Positions 54,899 to 64,000 of a stretch of DNA of 64,000 nt are shown here, in pieces. The number at the start of each line of letters is the position of its first letter. Position 1 is the first letter of the stretch. The stretch is from Corynebacterium glaucum. Lineage in GTDB: Bacteria; Actinomycetota; Actinomycetes; Mycobacteriales; Mycobacteriaceae. Under the pieces are notes generated by a model. It was given only the letters and a program-made list of their open reading frames with translations, was not told where the DNA came from and searched no databases. The stretch lies in assembly GCF_030408855.1 (NCBI RefSeq), contig NZ_CP047358.1, forward strand, positions 62,001 through 126,000. The letters are read 5' to 3'. A program made the position numbers and the translations under genes.

Positions 54899-54936
54899 CC
54901 GGCGCCACCCCCATCGCGGGGCGGGCGCCGGTTTTT
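54899..54936 (+). terminator. intrinsic terminator after tRNA-Ser(CGA)
   Basis: Stem ccggcgcc/ggcgccgg with a 17-nt loop, followed by TTTTTG. Confidence 0.8.
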
Positions 54937-55024
54937 GTTTGCCAATTCGGGATCGGGCGCGCGGCGGATAGGATGGGCCGGGTAACTTGCCGGTGCCAAA
55001 CGTGGCCAAACGTGAAGGATCTTT

Positions 55025-57469
55025 GTGGCGAAACTGCTGTACAAGCTGGGACGCTGGTCGTACCTGCACAAGTGGCGCGTGATTGTTGCGTGGCTGATCA
55101 TCCTGGTGGCGTCGGCGGGTGCGGCGGTGTCGCTGATGCGGCCGTTCACCTCCGAGTTCGCCATCTCCGGCACGCCGGCGATTGAGGCGCTGGACACGCT
55201 GGACAGCAACTTCCCGGGCGAGGGCGATGTGGCCACGGCGCCAGGCGTGAACCTGGTGTTCGCCGCGCCGGAAGGGGAGCAGCTCACTAACGACGCCTAC
55301 ATGGCCGCCATAGATGAAACAGTGGCGTACATCGAAGACAACCTCCCTGACATCCGCGGCACCGACCGCTTCGGCAACCCGGTGACGGTGAGCGCCGAGC
55401 TGCAGCGCATGCTCGTGGAGCAGATGACCGAACTCGGCCTGCCGGAGGAAGCGGCGCAAAAGGATGCCTACAACGTGCGCATGCTTTCCGACGACGCGCG
55501 CATCGGCTACACCACGTTCGAGTTCGGTGCCGAATCGAACTTCGTGGTCACCGACGAAGAGCGCCAAGTCGTGCGCGACGCGATGGAGATCGGGCGCGCC
55601 GCGGGCCTTGAAGTGGAGGCGGGCGGTGCCGGTTTCGGCGACCCGATCGAGGTCAACACCACCTCCGAGCTGATCGGCATCGGCATCGCGTTTTTGGTGC
55701 TGCTGGTGACGTTTGGGTCGCTTGCGGCGTCGACAATGCCCATCATTACTGCGGTAGTTGGAGTGGGCATCGGTGCGATGGCGGTGCTGACCACCACCCA
55801 CTGGGTCGACCTGAACGATGTGACCCCGGTGCTGGCTGTGATGATCGGCTTGGCCGTGGGCATCGACTACGCGCTGTTCATTCTGTCGCGCTTTAGGCAG
55901 GAGCGGGCGTCGCTGCCGGGGCCCGAGGCGGCCGGCATGGCGGTGGGCACCGCTGGTTCCTCGGTGGTGTTTGCTGGTACCACCGTGTTTGTGGCGCTGG
56001 TCGCGCTGGTGTTGGCCGGCATCGAGTTCTTGTCGTGGATGGGCATCGCCGCGGCGTTCACTGTGTTTGTCTCGGTGCTGGTGGCGCTGACGATGCTGCC
56101 CGCCCTGCTCGGTGTGTGGAGTGACAAGGCGTTCGCCGGCAAGATCCCGGGCGTGGCCGGCCACCCCGGTCCTGGCGACCGTCCGGCGAAGGACCTGGAT
56201 AAGCGCTCTATGGGCCGCTCGTGGGTGAACTTCGTGCGCCGCTTCCCGGCCGTAGTCATGGCCGTGGTGGTGCTAGGCCTGGGCGCGATGTCCTACCCGG
56301 TGCTGGGCCTCGAGATGGCGCTGCCCGCCGACACCAACTCCAACAAGGACACCACTCAGCGCAAGGCCGCCGACCTCTTGGCCGAAGGCTTCGGGCCGGG
56401 TGTCAACGCGCCGCTGCTGATCGTCGTCGATGCGCACGGTGTGAACCCTGATGCCGAGATCCTCCAGCCGTACATGGCTGCCATCCCGGAGGAGCAGGCG
56501 GGCGGGCGCGCCGAGCAGGCTGCGCTCGCGTCGTTCCTCTACACCGTCGGTCAGGCGAACTCCGTGAACGGCGTGGTGCACGCCCAGATCATCTCGGTCA
56601 ACGACGACTTCACCGCCGCCCAGATCCTTGCCACCCCGGATGGCGCCCCCGATGACCCGTATACCCTCGACATCGCCCACGGCCTGCGAGAGAACAACCT
56701 CCAGGTCGAGGATGCCACCGGTGTGACCATCGGCCTGACCGGCCTGACCGCGGTCCAGATGGACATCACCGAAGAACTTGCTGAGGCTATGCCGCTCTAC
56801 CTGGGCATCGTCGTCGGCCTCGCGATCATCCTGCTCATGGTTGTCTTCCGCTCCATCATGGTCCCGCTTGTCGCCGGCCTCGGCTTCCTCCTGTCGGTCG
56901 GCGCGGCCTTCGGCTTCACGGTCCTGGTCTGGCAGGAGGGCCTCTTCGGCTTGGTCAACACCCCAGGTCCGATCCTGTCGTTCCTGCCCATCTTCATGAT
57001 CGGCGTGACCTTCGGCCTCGCCATGGATTACCAGGTCTTCCTGGTTACCCGCATGCGCGAGCACTACCTCAAGCTCCGCGGCCAGGATGGCGGCCAGGAT
57101 GGCGCCGAATCAGACGCAGAGCTTCGCGCCGTCGAGGAGGCCACCGTCGAGGGCTTCCGCCAGGGCGCACGTGTGGTCACGGCGGCGGCGATCATCATGA
57201 TCGCGGTGTTCATTGCGTTTATCAACCAGCCGTTGCCGTTCATTCAGATCTTCGGCTTCGCGCTCGGCGTCGCGGTCTTCTTCGATGCGTTTTTCATCCG
57301 CATGGGCCTCGTCCCCGCCACCATGTTTCTCCTCGGCCGCTCCACCTGGTGGATGCCCAAGTGGCTGGACCGCATCCTGCCGGAAGTCGACGTTGAGGGC
57401 ACAGAGCTTGAGGAGCAGTTCGAGGATCACCAGGATCACCAGAATCACCAGGAGTTGCAGCCCGCATGA
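55025..57469 (+). CDS. MmpL/RND family transporter
   Basis: 814 residues, GTG start with a gaaggat ribosome-binding site. It has two repeats of one plus five membrane helices separated by large exported loops. Helix regions include VMIGLAVGIDYALFILSRFR (with the conserved GxxxDYxxF/ASR relay) and the second copy VTFGLAMDYQVFLVTRMREH. MmpL proteins export lipids such as trehalose monomycolate; this one is shorter than TMM exporters (no long C-terminal domain), so its cargo is uncertain. Tandem repeats GQDGGQDG and DHQDHQNHQ occur near the C-terminus. Coupled to tgt by a 4-bp overlap. Confidence 0.88.
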   Translation: MAKLLYKLGRWSYLHKWRVIVAWLIILVASAGAAVSLMRPFTSEFAISGTPAIEALDTLDSNFPGEGDVATAPGVNLVFAAPEGEQLTNDAYMAAIDETVAYIEDNLPDIRGTDRFGNPVTVSAELQRMLVEQMTELGLPEEAAQKDAYNVRMLSDDARIGYTTFEFGAESNFVVTDEERQVVRDAMEIGRAAGLEVEAGGAGFGDPIEVNTTSELIGIGIAFLVLLVTFGSLAASTMPIITAVVGVGIGAMAVLTTTHWVDLNDVTPVLAVMIGLAVGIDYALFILSRFRQERASLPGPEAAGMAVGTAGSSVVFAGTTVFVALVALVLAGIEFLSWMGIAAAFTVFVSVLVALTMLPALLGVWSDKAFAGKIPGVAGHPGPGDRPAKDLDKRSMGRSWVNFVRRFPAVVMAVVVLGLGAMSYPVLGLEMALPADTNSNKDTTQRKAADLLAEGFGPGVNAPLLIVVDAHGVNPDAEILQPYMAAIPEEQAGGRAEQAALASFLYTVGQANSVNGVVHAQIISVNDDFTAAQILATPDGAPDDPYTLDIAHGLRENNLQVEDATGVTIGLTGLTAVQMDITEELAEAMPLYLGIVVGLAIILLMVVFRSIMVPLVAGLGFLLSVGAAFGFTVLVWQEGLFGLVNTPGPILSFLPIFMIGVTFGLAMDYQVFLVTRMREHYLKLRGQDGGQDGAESDAELRAVEEATVEGFRQGARVVTAAAIIMIAVFIAFINQPLPFIQIFGFALGVAVFFDAFFIRMGLVPATMFLLGRSTWWMPKWLDRILPEVDVEGTELEEQFEDHQDHQNHQELQPA

Positions 57470-58743
57470 CCGCGTTCACATTGAGCAAAGAGCTTTACGA
57501 CGCCCCCGGCAAACACGGTCGCACAGGGACGATCCACACCCCCCACGGCGATATTCACACGCCAGCCTTCATCCCCGTGGCCACCAAAGCCACGGTCAAG
57601 ACACTTACGCCGGAGCAGATCCGCCTCACCGAAGCCCAGGCGATCTTGTCCAACGCCTACCACCTCTACCTGCAGCCCGGCGCCGACATCGTGGATGAGG
57701 CAGGTGGCGTGGCAGCGTTTGAGAACTGGAATGGGCCGACCTACACCGATTCGGGCGGCTTCCAGGTGATGAGCCAGGGTGTCGGCTTCCAGAAGGTGCT
57801 GGCCATGGATGTCGCGGGGCTCACCGACGCCGACATCCGCGCGGCGAACAAGGACCGCATGGCCCGCGTGGACGACGACGGTGTCGACTTCAAGTCTTTT
57901 ATCGACGGCTCCTCCCACCGCTTCACCCCGGAAAAGTCGATGCAGATCCAGCACCAGCTCGGCGCGGACATCATCTTCGCATTTGACGAGCTGACCACGC
58001 TGGTGGATACGCGCCAGTACCAGGAGCACTCCGTGGAGCGCACCCGCCGCTGGGCGAAGCGGTGCCTCGACGATCATGACCGGCTCACACGCGAGCGCAA
58101 AGTGACCCACCCGGATCGCCCGGAACAGTCGCTCTGGGGCGTGGTGCAGGGAGCGCAGTACGAGGATCTTCGTCGACAAGCGGCGCGCAGCTTGCTTGAG
58201 CTGGACGAGCAAGCTCGCGCCGAGGGCAAGCGGGGTTTCGGCGGGTTCGGGATCGGCGGTGCGCTGGAGAAAGAGAACCTGGGCACCATCGTGGGGTGGG
58301 TGACCGATGAGCTTCCCGTGGACAAGCCGCGGCACCTGCTCGGCATCTCCGAGCCTGACGACATCTTCACCGCGGTCGAGGCTGGAGCCGACACCTTCGA
58401 CTGCGTCGCGCCGACCCGGCTCGCGCGCCGCGGCGGCGTGTACACCCTCGACGGGCGCATGAACCTCACCGGCGCGCGCTTCAAGCGCGACTTCGCCGGT
58501 ATCGATGAGGAGTTCGGTGGCTACGTCAGCCAGAACTACTCGCGCGCCTACATCCACCACCTGCTCAAAGCGAAGGAGTTCCTCGCCGGCACGCTGTGCA
58601 CGATCCACAACCTGGAGTTCATGGTGCGCCTGGTGGACAACATCCGCCGCGCCATCGACGCCGGCGACTACGAGGCGTACCGCGACGAATTCATGGGGCG
58701 CTACTACGCGGGGGCCAAGACTCAGCGTCGCGGCCTGGGGTAA
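57466..58743 (+). CDS. tgt: tRNA-guanine transglycosylase (queuine/preQ1 exchange), atypical
   Basis: 425 residues. TDSGGFQVMS contains the general-base Asp and DCVAPTR the nucleophilic Asp region, so the base-exchange core is intact. It replaces guanine 34 in tRNAs with GUN anticodons. Two features are odd. The usual zinc triplet ECDCYTCRNYSRAY reads EFGGYVSQNYSRAY, so all three cysteines are absent, and the substrate loop GGLAVGE reads GGFGIGG. Together with the neighbouring queuosine-precursor transporter this suggests altered substrate use. Genome motifs at 57492 and 58171. Confidence 0.88.
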   Translation: MTAFTLSKELYDAPGKHGRTGTIHTPHGDIHTPAFIPVATKATVKTLTPEQIRLTEAQAILSNAYHLYLQPGADIVDEAGGVAAFENWNGPTYTDSGGFQVMSQGVGFQKVLAMDVAGLTDADIRAANKDRMARVDDDGVDFKSFIDGSSHRFTPEKSMQIQHQLGADIIFAFDELTTLVDTRQYQEHSVERTRRWAKRCLDDHDRLTRERKVTHPDRPEQSLWGVVQGAQYEDLRRQAARSLLELDEQARAEGKRGFGGFGIGGALEKENLGTIVGWVTDELPVDKPRHLLGISEPDDIFTAVEAGADTFDCVAPTRLARRGGVYTLDGRMNLTGARFKRDFAGIDEEFGGYVSQNYSRAYIHHLLKAKEFLAGTLCTIHNLEFMVRLVDNIRRAIDAGDYEAYRDEFMGRYYAGAKTQRRGLG

Positions 58744-58789
58744 ACGGCCTGATTCAGGGCATCCCGGGGGCGTCGACAAGCAAAAGCCC

Positions 58790-59458
58790 TTAGGCCGTGG
58801 TGGCGCTGAGCTGCTCCTCCTGCCGGCGCACCCACGCGATGGTGGGGTAGGTGATCGGCAGGAGCACGACCTCCATGATCGTCTTCCAGAAGAAGCCGAC
58901 GGCGACGTAGTTCACGAACTCGCCGGCGGTGGTGATGCCGATGACGCCGGCGGCGATGGAGCAGAACAGCAGCGTGTCGGCGAACTCGCCGACGATGGTG
59001 GAGCCGATCAGGCGCGCCCATAGATTGCCGCGGCCGAGACGGTCCTTCATCTTCTGCAACACCCACGCGTTGAGCAGCTGGCCGACGACGTAGCCCGCGA
59101 GCGACGCCACCACGATGCGCGGCAAGAGCCCAAGCACCGCTGCGAACGGCTCCTGCATGTCGTAGAAATCTGCGGCTGGCAGCCAGATCGCGACATAGAA
59201 CGTCAGCACTGCCAGCACCGCGACGCCGAAACCGGTGAACACGGCGCGGCGCGCGGTCTTGAACCCGTAGACCTCGGCGATGACGTCACCGATGACGTAG
59301 GAGATGGGGAAGAGAAAGAAGGCGCCGTCGGTGATCAGCGGGCCGAGCGTCACGCCCTTTTGCGCCGTGATGTTCGAGATGAGGAACACCGCGCAGAAGA
59401 ACGTGAGCAGGTACGAAAACGGCGAGCGGGAAACGGGGTGAGTCACGCGCAATATCAT
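58790..59458 (-). CDS. yhhQ: queuosine precursor transporter (YhhQ/VUT family)
   Basis: 222 residues, about six membrane helices, with family motifs FLFPISYVIGDVIAEVYG, GYVVGQLLNAWVLQKMK and GSTIVGEFADTLLF. The family imports queuosine precursors (preQ0/preQ1 or queuine). It is convergent with tgt and 55 bp from the divergent gluQ, a functional group for queuosine salvage. No queC/D/E/F biosynthesis genes lie in this window. Confidence 0.9.
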   Translation of the reverse strand: MILRVTHPVSRSPFSYLLTFFCAVFLISNITAQKGVTLGPLITDGAFFLFPISYVIGDVIAEVYGFKTARRAVFTGFGVAVLAVLTFYVAIWLPAADFYDMQEPFAAVLGLLPRIVVASLAGYVVGQLLNAWVLQKMKDRLGRGNLWARLIGSTIVGEFADTLLFCSIAAGVIGITTAGEFVNYVAVGFFWKTIMEVVLLPITYPTIAWVRRQEEQLSATTA

Positions 59459-59513
59459 GGCACGCAGAACTGACTAGACGCATGCTTGTTACTGGCTGGA
59501 AAGGCGGATCCTT

Positions 59514-60461
59514 GTGAATGACCACCGCGGCGCGGGCCGCTACGCGCCGAGCCCCAGCGGCGACCTCCACTTCGGCAACCTGCGCACGGCGCTGCTCGCG
59601 TGGCTGTTCGCCCGCCAGACCGGCCGCGCGTTCTACATGCGCGTCGAGGACATCGACTCCGAACGCAGCTCCGTCGAGTCCGCGCGCCGCCAGCTGGAGG
59701 ACCTCGCGGTGATTGGCATTGAGTGGGACGAGCCGGTGATCTACCAGTCCGACCGCTCCGCCGCCTACGCCGCCGCGCTCGCGCAGCTGCCCACCTACGA
59801 GTGCTACTGCACCCGCCGCGACATCCGCGAGGCCGCCTCCGCGCCCCATGCCCAGCCAGGCATGTACCCGGGCACGTGCCGCGATCTCTCGGAGGAGCAT
59901 CGCGCTTTACGACGCCTCGAACTATCCGCAGAAGGTCGCCTGCCGGCCATCCGCCTGCGGGCTGAAGCGCGGGAGTGGACGGTGTCGGATTTCTACCACG
60001 GCGAGTACACCGGCGCGGTCGACGACGTGATCCTGCGCCGCGGCGGCAACTTGAACCAGGCGCAGGCGGGGGATTGGGCGTACAACTTGGCCGTGGTTGT
60101 CGACGACGGCGACTTCGGCATCGACCAAGTCGTCCGCGGCGACGACCTGCTCGCCTCGGCGCCCGCCCAGGCGTACCTGGCGCACCTGCTTGGCTACCAG
60201 CAGCCGGAGTACGTACACGTGCCGCTGGTGGTCAACGCCGAGGGCAAACGCCTGGCGAAGCGCTACGGCGCGGTCACGCTGCGGGAAATGGCCGGCGAAA
60301 TGGCCGGCGAAATGGCCGGCGAGGTGGCTGGTGGGGAGGGCGTGCAACGGGCCGTCGATAAGCTTGCTGCTTCTCTTGGGTGCCCTGGGGCGACGAACCT
60401 GCTGAAGAGCTTCGACCCGCTGGCCTTGCCGCGGGAGCCGTACGTGTTTGGCTCGGCCTAG
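59514..60461 (+). CDS. gluQ: glutamyl-Q tRNA(Asp) synthetase
   Basis: 315-residue GluRS paralogue without an anticodon-binding domain. HIGH-like [10 protein letters not shown] (about 12-21), zinc residues CYC...MYPGTC, and KMSKS-like GKRLAKR (about 244-250). It glutamylates queuosine at position 34 of tRNA-Asp, fitting the neighbouring tgt and yhhQ. A MAGE repeat (nt about 60288-60335) lengthens a loop after the KMSKS-like motif. GTG start. Its stop overlaps the phoD stop by 4 bp. Confidence 0.92.
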   Translation: MNDHRGAGRYAPSPSGDLHFGNLRTALLAWLFARQTGRAFYMRVEDIDSERSSVESARRQLEDLAVIGIEWDEPVIYQSDRSAAYAAALAQLPTYECYCTRRDIREAASAPHAQPGMYPGTCRDLSEEHRALRRLELSAEGRLPAIRLRAEAREWTVSDFYHGEYTGAVDDVILRRGGNLNQAQAGDWAYNLAVVVDDGDFGIDQVVRGDDLLASAPAQAYLAHLLGYQQPEYVHVPLVVNAEGKRLAKRYGAVTLREMAGEMAGEMAGEVAGGEGVQRAVDKLAASLGCPGATNLLKSFDPLALPREPYVFGSA

Positions 60462-62176
60462 GCCGTGAAGCCGACGCCCTTGCGCCAGTTCAGCATGGCC
60501 GCAGTGCGGACGGGAGAGAGGGGGGCGAGGATATCGTCGACGCGCAGCCACTCCATGAACACGTCCGCATCCGCGATGGTGACAATGGTGTAGCCGTGCG
60601 TGTCCAGCGCGCAGTGGCGCAGGTTCGGGTTCGCGGCGAACATGTAGCCGGTGGCGGTGCGCATCAGCGGGTGGCCGGCGGGGAGACCGAGCGAATCGGT
60701 GACGTTCGGGGCGGTGATGGAAGAGCACACCACCTCGCAGCCGATCTGGGTGTCGCCGTAGGGGATGGTGTGGCTCCACTCGGTGTGGATGTCGCCGGTG
60801 AGGAAGATCGGGTTCTTGCCCAGGCGGCCGAGGGCATCCAGGAGGCGGCGGCGCTCGCTGTCGTAGCCGTCCCACTGGTCACCGTTGAGGGGGAGCTCAT
60901 CGATCGCGGGGATGTCGGCCTGAGAGGAGAGGATGTTGGAGCTCAACGCCTTCGCGATCGGGCGGGTCGCCGGGTTCTGCATGACGGTGCCGAGGCGCAT
61001 TGGCGAGAACATCACCGAGTTGCCCAGGGCATTCCATTTGGTCTTCGAGCGCTCCAGCGTGTTGATGAGCCAGTTGTACTGCTCCGAGCCGAGCATGGTG
61101 CGGGCGTCGCCGGGCTGGCGTGAGCCGCCGCGCCAGAACTCGACGTCGCGGTAGGTGCGCAGGTCCATGACCGTGAGCTCGACGAGGTCGCCGAACGTGA
61201 ACGTGCGGTAGATGTGGCCCTCGGTGCTAGTCTGGGTGGTGCGCACCGGCATCCACTCGTAGTAGGCGCGGATCGCGGCGTCGCGGCGGGCGTAGAAATC
61301 GCCTTCCGACGCGTCGTGGTTGTCCGCGCCGTCGCGCCAGTTGTTGTTGGCCACCTCGTGGTCGTCCCACACCACGATCCACGGCATCGCCGCGTGCGCG
61401 TTCTTCAGCGCTTGGTCGGTGCGGTAGCGGCCGTAGCGGGTGCGGTAGTCGGCCAGCGACACGATCTCGTGCGCCGGGTGGTGCAGGCGCACCGGGCCGA
61501 AGCCGGAGTACCCGTACTGGGCGTACTCGTAGATGTAGTCGCCGAGGAAGACGGTCAGGTCGATGTCGCCGGCCCAGCCGCGCTCTGCCATGTCGGCGTA
61601 GGCGGAGAAGAAGCCGGCCTCGTAGTTCGCGCAGGACGCGACTGCCCAGCGCTGGCGTTTCACGGGCGCGCCGGGCGCGGGCGCAGTCTTGGTGCGGCCG
61701 GTCGGCGAGGTCGCGCCGGCGTGCGGGCCGTCGGTGACCACGAAGCGGTAGAAGTAGACGCTGTCCGCCGCCAGCCCGTGCACGTCGATGTGCACCGTAT
61801 GGTCGGCATCAGGGTGTGACAAGGACTCGCCGTGCTGCACAATCGTGAGAAACTCCGGGTCGGTCGCCACGTCCCAGCGCACCGGGGTCGGGGCGCCGCC
61901 ACCGGAGCCGGGCCACGCGGCATCGTCCGGGGTCACGCGCGTCCACAGCACCACCGAATCCGGCAGCGGGTCGCCGGAGGCGACGCCGTGCACGAACGGC
62001 AGCGGCGGCAGCTCGGGTTCCGCGAGCGGGGAGGCCGACGGCGCGGGCTGGGAGCTTTGCGCCCACGCCTGCGCGGCGAAGCCCGCGCCGACGGTGCCAG
62101 AAGTGACCGCAGCGGTGCGGAGGAAGTTACGACGGGATACGGAACGGCTCGTTGCGGCGGCCTCGCTTCGTCTCAC
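60458..62176 (-). CDS. phoD: PhoD-like alkaline phosphatase/phosphodiesterase, Tat-exported
   Basis: 572 residues with an N-terminal Tat signal ([11 protein letters not shown], then a hydrophobic stretch ending AQAWA). PhoD motifs: [20 protein letters not shown], the metal-binding [20 protein letters not shown] and a late [11 protein letters not shown]. Extracytoplasmic phosphate scavenging, probably Ca2+/Fe3+-dependent as in the family. Starts with GTG. Confidence 0.93.
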   Translation of the reverse strand: MRRSEAAATSRSVSRRNFLRTAAVTSGTVGAGFAAQAWAQSSQPAPSASPLAEPELPPLPFVHGVASGDPLPDSVVLWTRVTPDDAAWPGSGGGAPTPVRWDVATDPEFLTIVQHGESLSHPDADHTVHIDVHGLAADSVYFYRFVVTDGPHAGATSPTGRTKTAPAPGAPVKRQRWAVASCANYEAGFFSAYADMAERGWAGDIDLTVFLGDYIYEYAQYGYSGFGPVRLHHPAHEIVSLADYRTRYGRYRTDQALKNAHAAMPWIVVWDDHEVANNNWRDGADNHDASEGDFYARRDAAIRAYYEWMPVRTTQTSTEGHIYRTFTFGDLVELTVMDLRTYRDVEFWRGGSRQPGDARTMLGSEQYNWLINTLERSKTKWNALGNSVMFSPMRLGTVMQNPATRPIAKALSSNILSSQADIPAIDELPLNGDQWDGYDSERRRLLDALGRLGKNPIFLTGDIHTEWSHTIPYGDTQIGCEVVCSSITAPNVTDSLGLPAGHPLMRTATGYMFAANPNLRHCALDTHGYTIVTIADADVFMEWLRVDDILAPLSPVRTAAMLNWRKGVGFTA

Positions 62177-62283
62177 GCCCCATATGGTCGGACACTCATG
62201 CTTGGAGCGCGAGTGCAGGACACAAAGTTGGTGCAGGTTTCGCCGCGTGTTTGGCCGTTGTTTACCTAATTCAAGCGGGCGGT

Positions 62284-62802
62284 TTACCCGCGGCGGTTGA
62301 GGCGCACGTATTCGTCTTCATTGACGTGCAGTTCAAACCCCGCAGAGGTCGCGTTCTCGTAGGCAAACAGGAACTCCCCGTCGGCCGCCATCAGCTCCCC
62401 GTCGCGGTCGTAGACGTCGCCGGCCACAATCGCTTGCTGCCGCTCCGGCAGCAGCGTGCACGCGGTGGTAAACACCTGCGCTCCGCCCGGCGAGTAGGTG
62501 AAATTGCACCAGTTCTCGTTCACCGTGACCCGCACCGTATCCAGGTCGCTCGCCTCGTCCTCGCGGTAAAAGTAGGTGCCGGGCGGAATCAGATCGGGGT
62601 GGTCGCGGTCAGCGGCCCGCCGCTCGGGGTCACTGTCGGCAAGGGCAGAGGCCCCAGCCCCAGGTCGCTTATCGACGGCCACTTCACCGCCATCCCCATC
62701 CCCATCCCCGAATCCGCCACACCCGGCCAGCGTGGCACTCAGCGTGATGCAGATGGCGATCCCAGCCGCCGCCAGCGCCGCAGCTTCGAGGAATCCACGC
62801 AA
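62284..62802 (-). CDS. putative lipoprotein
   Basis: 172 residues with a lipoprotein signal (hydrophobic h-region followed by the LAGC lipobox near residue 28). A GD-rich linker (GGFGDGDGDGG) precedes a compact beta domain with GTYFYRE and two cysteines (NWCNFTY, FTTACTLL) that could form a disulfide. No function assigned. It lies 4 bp after the ferritin gene. Genome motif at 62667 (antisense). Confidence 0.75.
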   Translation of the reverse strand: MRGFLEAAALAAAGIAICITLSATLAGCGGFGDGDGDGGEVAVDKRPGAGASALADSDPERRAADRDHPDLIPPGTYFYREDEASDLDTVRVTVNENWCNFTYSPGGAQVFTTACTLLPERQQAIVAGDVYDRDGELMAADGEFLFAYENATSAGFELHVNEDEYVRLNRRG

Positions 62803-62806
62803 GGCG

Positions 62807-63304
62807 CTAGGAGAGCGTGGTGCGGGTGGACAGGGCGGCGTCGATACGCAGAAGCCCCGAACCGTCGGAACCGACGAGCTGAAGCTGATCGACGATCTCT
62901 CCGACCGTGGCTTCCTCTTCGATCTGCTCGTTGAGGAACCAGTTGAGCAGCGCGCGGGACTCTAAGTCGCCGACCTCGTCCGCGATGCGGGTGATTTCGC
63001 GGATCTGCTCCGAAACCTTCTGCTCGTGCACGAGCGCGGCGCGGAACGCGTCGAGCGGGCCGCTGATCTCCGGCGCGTCGATCGCAATCGTGCGCGGCTG
63101 CACGCGCTCGCCGCGGTCGATGAGGTGCTTGGCAAACTTCTGCGCGTGCTCCGTTTCCTCCTGCGCCTGCGCGGTGAACCACGCGCACAGGCCCGGGAAG
63201 GACAGCGCGTCCATCTCGTTGGCCAGGTAGCGGTACACGTAGGCGGCGGCGTATTCCTCGGTGACCTGCTGGGTGATGGCTTCTTTGAGGCGGGGATCAA
63301 TCAT
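62807..63304 (-). CDS. ftn: ferritin
   Basis: 165-residue four-helix ferritin. Ferroxidase ligands are visible: Glu in TEEYAAAYVY (about 17), and EETEHAQ (Glu and His about 49-53), with later Glu/Gln in NEQIEEEA. Stores iron in a 24-mer cage in the cytoplasm. No heme-binding Met pattern of bacterioferritin. Confidence 0.93.
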   Translation of the reverse strand: MIDPRLKEAITQQVTEEYAAAYVYRYLANEMDALSFPGLCAWFTAQAQEETEHAQKFAKHLIDRGERVQPRTIAIDAPEISGPLDAFRAALVHEQKVSEQIREITRIADEVGDLESRALLNWFLNEQIEEEATVGEIVDQLQLVGSDGSGLLRIDAALSTRTTLS

Positions 63305-63315
63305 GTGCCCGGATT

Positions 63316-63984
63316 TTACAGCACCGCGACCTGGCCCCCGGTGACGCTGAGCTGCACCACCTCACCGCTCGGCAGGGTCAGGCTGGGGCGTTTGCTGCTC
63401 TTGCTTAGGGTCAGCTGGCGGTGGTGTGCGTAGGCGCGCAGCGCGCGGTGCACGTCCACGCGCGGCGGCAGCGGCGGGGCTGCCAGGGCCGCGCGCACGC
63501 CGGGCACGGTGATTGGCGGCAGGTTGAACCGCGGCGAGTGCAGCACAATCACTGCGGTCTCACCGCCAGGCAGGTTGAGGTAGTACAGGTGCGTGCCGCG
63601 CTGCATGTGCGCGATGTACGGCATGAGCTGGTACTGCTCGAGCACCACGGTCGGTAGCTCCCCGCGCGTCAGCGATACGATGCGCTCGCGCACGCCCATG
63701 TCGTGCACACCCCGGATGAACTCCAGGGAAGGGTTCGGCTGGCCCTGGTCGTACGTCCAGCCCCACCGGAAGGTCCCATTCGGCAGCAGGTAGCCGGCAA
63801 TTTGCGGCACAAGCTTATCGACGCCCCCATCAACGAACCTCACCTCCGCCTGACGCAAATCATCCGAGAAGGTGATGCCGGCGATGATGCTATTGCAGTA
63901 CGCGCGGTGCTCGTTGAACATGAACCACGACTCGTTGGTCACCCGGATGGGTTCGTTTTCTTCGGTGTCGCGCCGGGCGCTCAT
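63316..63984 (-). CDS. hypothetical protein
   Basis: 222 residues from the ATG at 63984; a GTG at 63987 or an upstream start beyond the window is possible. Conserved-looking aromatic segments WFMFNEH and TFRWGWTYDQ occur in the N-terminal half, with no membrane helix. No family assigned with confidence. A genome motif lies at 63813 (antisense). It is 11 bp upstream of ftn on the same strand. Confidence 0.6.
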   Translation of the reverse strand: MSARRDTEENEPIRVTNESWFMFNEHRAYCNSIIAGITFSDDLRQAEVRFVDGGVDKLVPQIAGYLLPNGTFRWGWTYDQGQPNPSLEFIRGVHDMGVRERIVSLTRGELPTVVLEQYQLMPYIAHMQRGTHLYYLNLPGGETAVIVLHSPRFNLPPITVPGVRAALAAPPLPPRVDVHRALRAYAHHRQLTLSKSSKRPSLTLPSGEVVQLSVTGGQVAVL

Positions 63985-64000
63985 CACTGCCGACGCGTGC

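Noticed and set aside
58745..58797. A shared bidirectional terminator between tgt and yhhQ
   Set aside because: Inverted ggcct/aggcc and gggc/gccc pieces exist but no T tract follows, so I did not list it as a feature.

Overview
The window is high-GC chromosomal DNA of a mycolate-type Corynebacterium (order Mycobacteriales). It carries much of the arabinogalactan machinery in the gene order typical of that group: dprE1, dprE2, aftA, a single emb gene, glfT1, and a Wzm/Wzt-type galactan-lipid exporter. A GtrA-like protein, a cutinase, an MmpL-type transporter and a surface protein with an LAxTG sorting signal point the same way. The species is not inferred.

Layout. 1-7.7 kb: a DUF885 protein, three transporters (AbrB, TSUP and APC families), the helicase HrpB and the RNA 2',3'-cyclic phosphodiesterase ThpR. 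7.8-15.7 kb: an accessory island of lower and more variable GC. It holds an orphan methyltransferase, a nest of insertion sequences (IS1249-like, IS256-family, ISL3-family), a small membrane protein, one intact IS1249-family element with terminal repeats and a 7-bp target duplication, and a frameshifted Abi-family gene. 15.8-26 kb: a D-Ala-D-Ala dipeptidase with a coupled permease, a sugar acetyltransferase, AlkB preceded by a copy of its own 5' end, a run of small enzymes, an M13 peptidase and a cutinase. 26.8-44 kb: cell-envelope arabinogalactan genes, interrupted between aftA and dprE2 by a two-component system with a divergent ABC exporter. 44-55 kb: an aminotransferase, a quinone oxidoreductase, five tRNA genes (three Ser, two identical Arg), MgtE, the LAxTG surface protein, TyrA, TadA and its partner, and CsbD. 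55-64 kb: an MmpL transporter, then three genes that together look like queuosine salvage and use (tgt, yhhQ, gluQ), then PhoD, a lipoprotein, ferritin and an unidentified protein.

How the genes fit together. DprE1/DprE2 make decaprenyl-phospho-arabinose, AftA and Emb use it to build arabinan, GlfT1 starts the galactan, and Wzm/Wzt export it. Tgt, YhhQ and GluQ-RS form a tRNA wobble-modification set, but this Tgt lacks the three cysteines that normally hold zinc.

Most striking observation. The 11-bp non-palindromic motif GCTTNNCGACG occurs at least 42 times by eye on the two strands, where I estimate about one by chance. It lies in sense and antisense orientation, in several reading frames and in intergenic DNA, often with a T-rich 5' flank and a C-rich 3' flank. 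It is absent from about 7.55 to 18.04 kb, the stretch that contains the insertion-sequence island. It behaves like a selected genomic DNA word, comparable to an uptake sequence, a segregation-polarity signal or a recombination signal. I know of no such element described for corynebacteria. Coordinates were read by eye and no searches were run.
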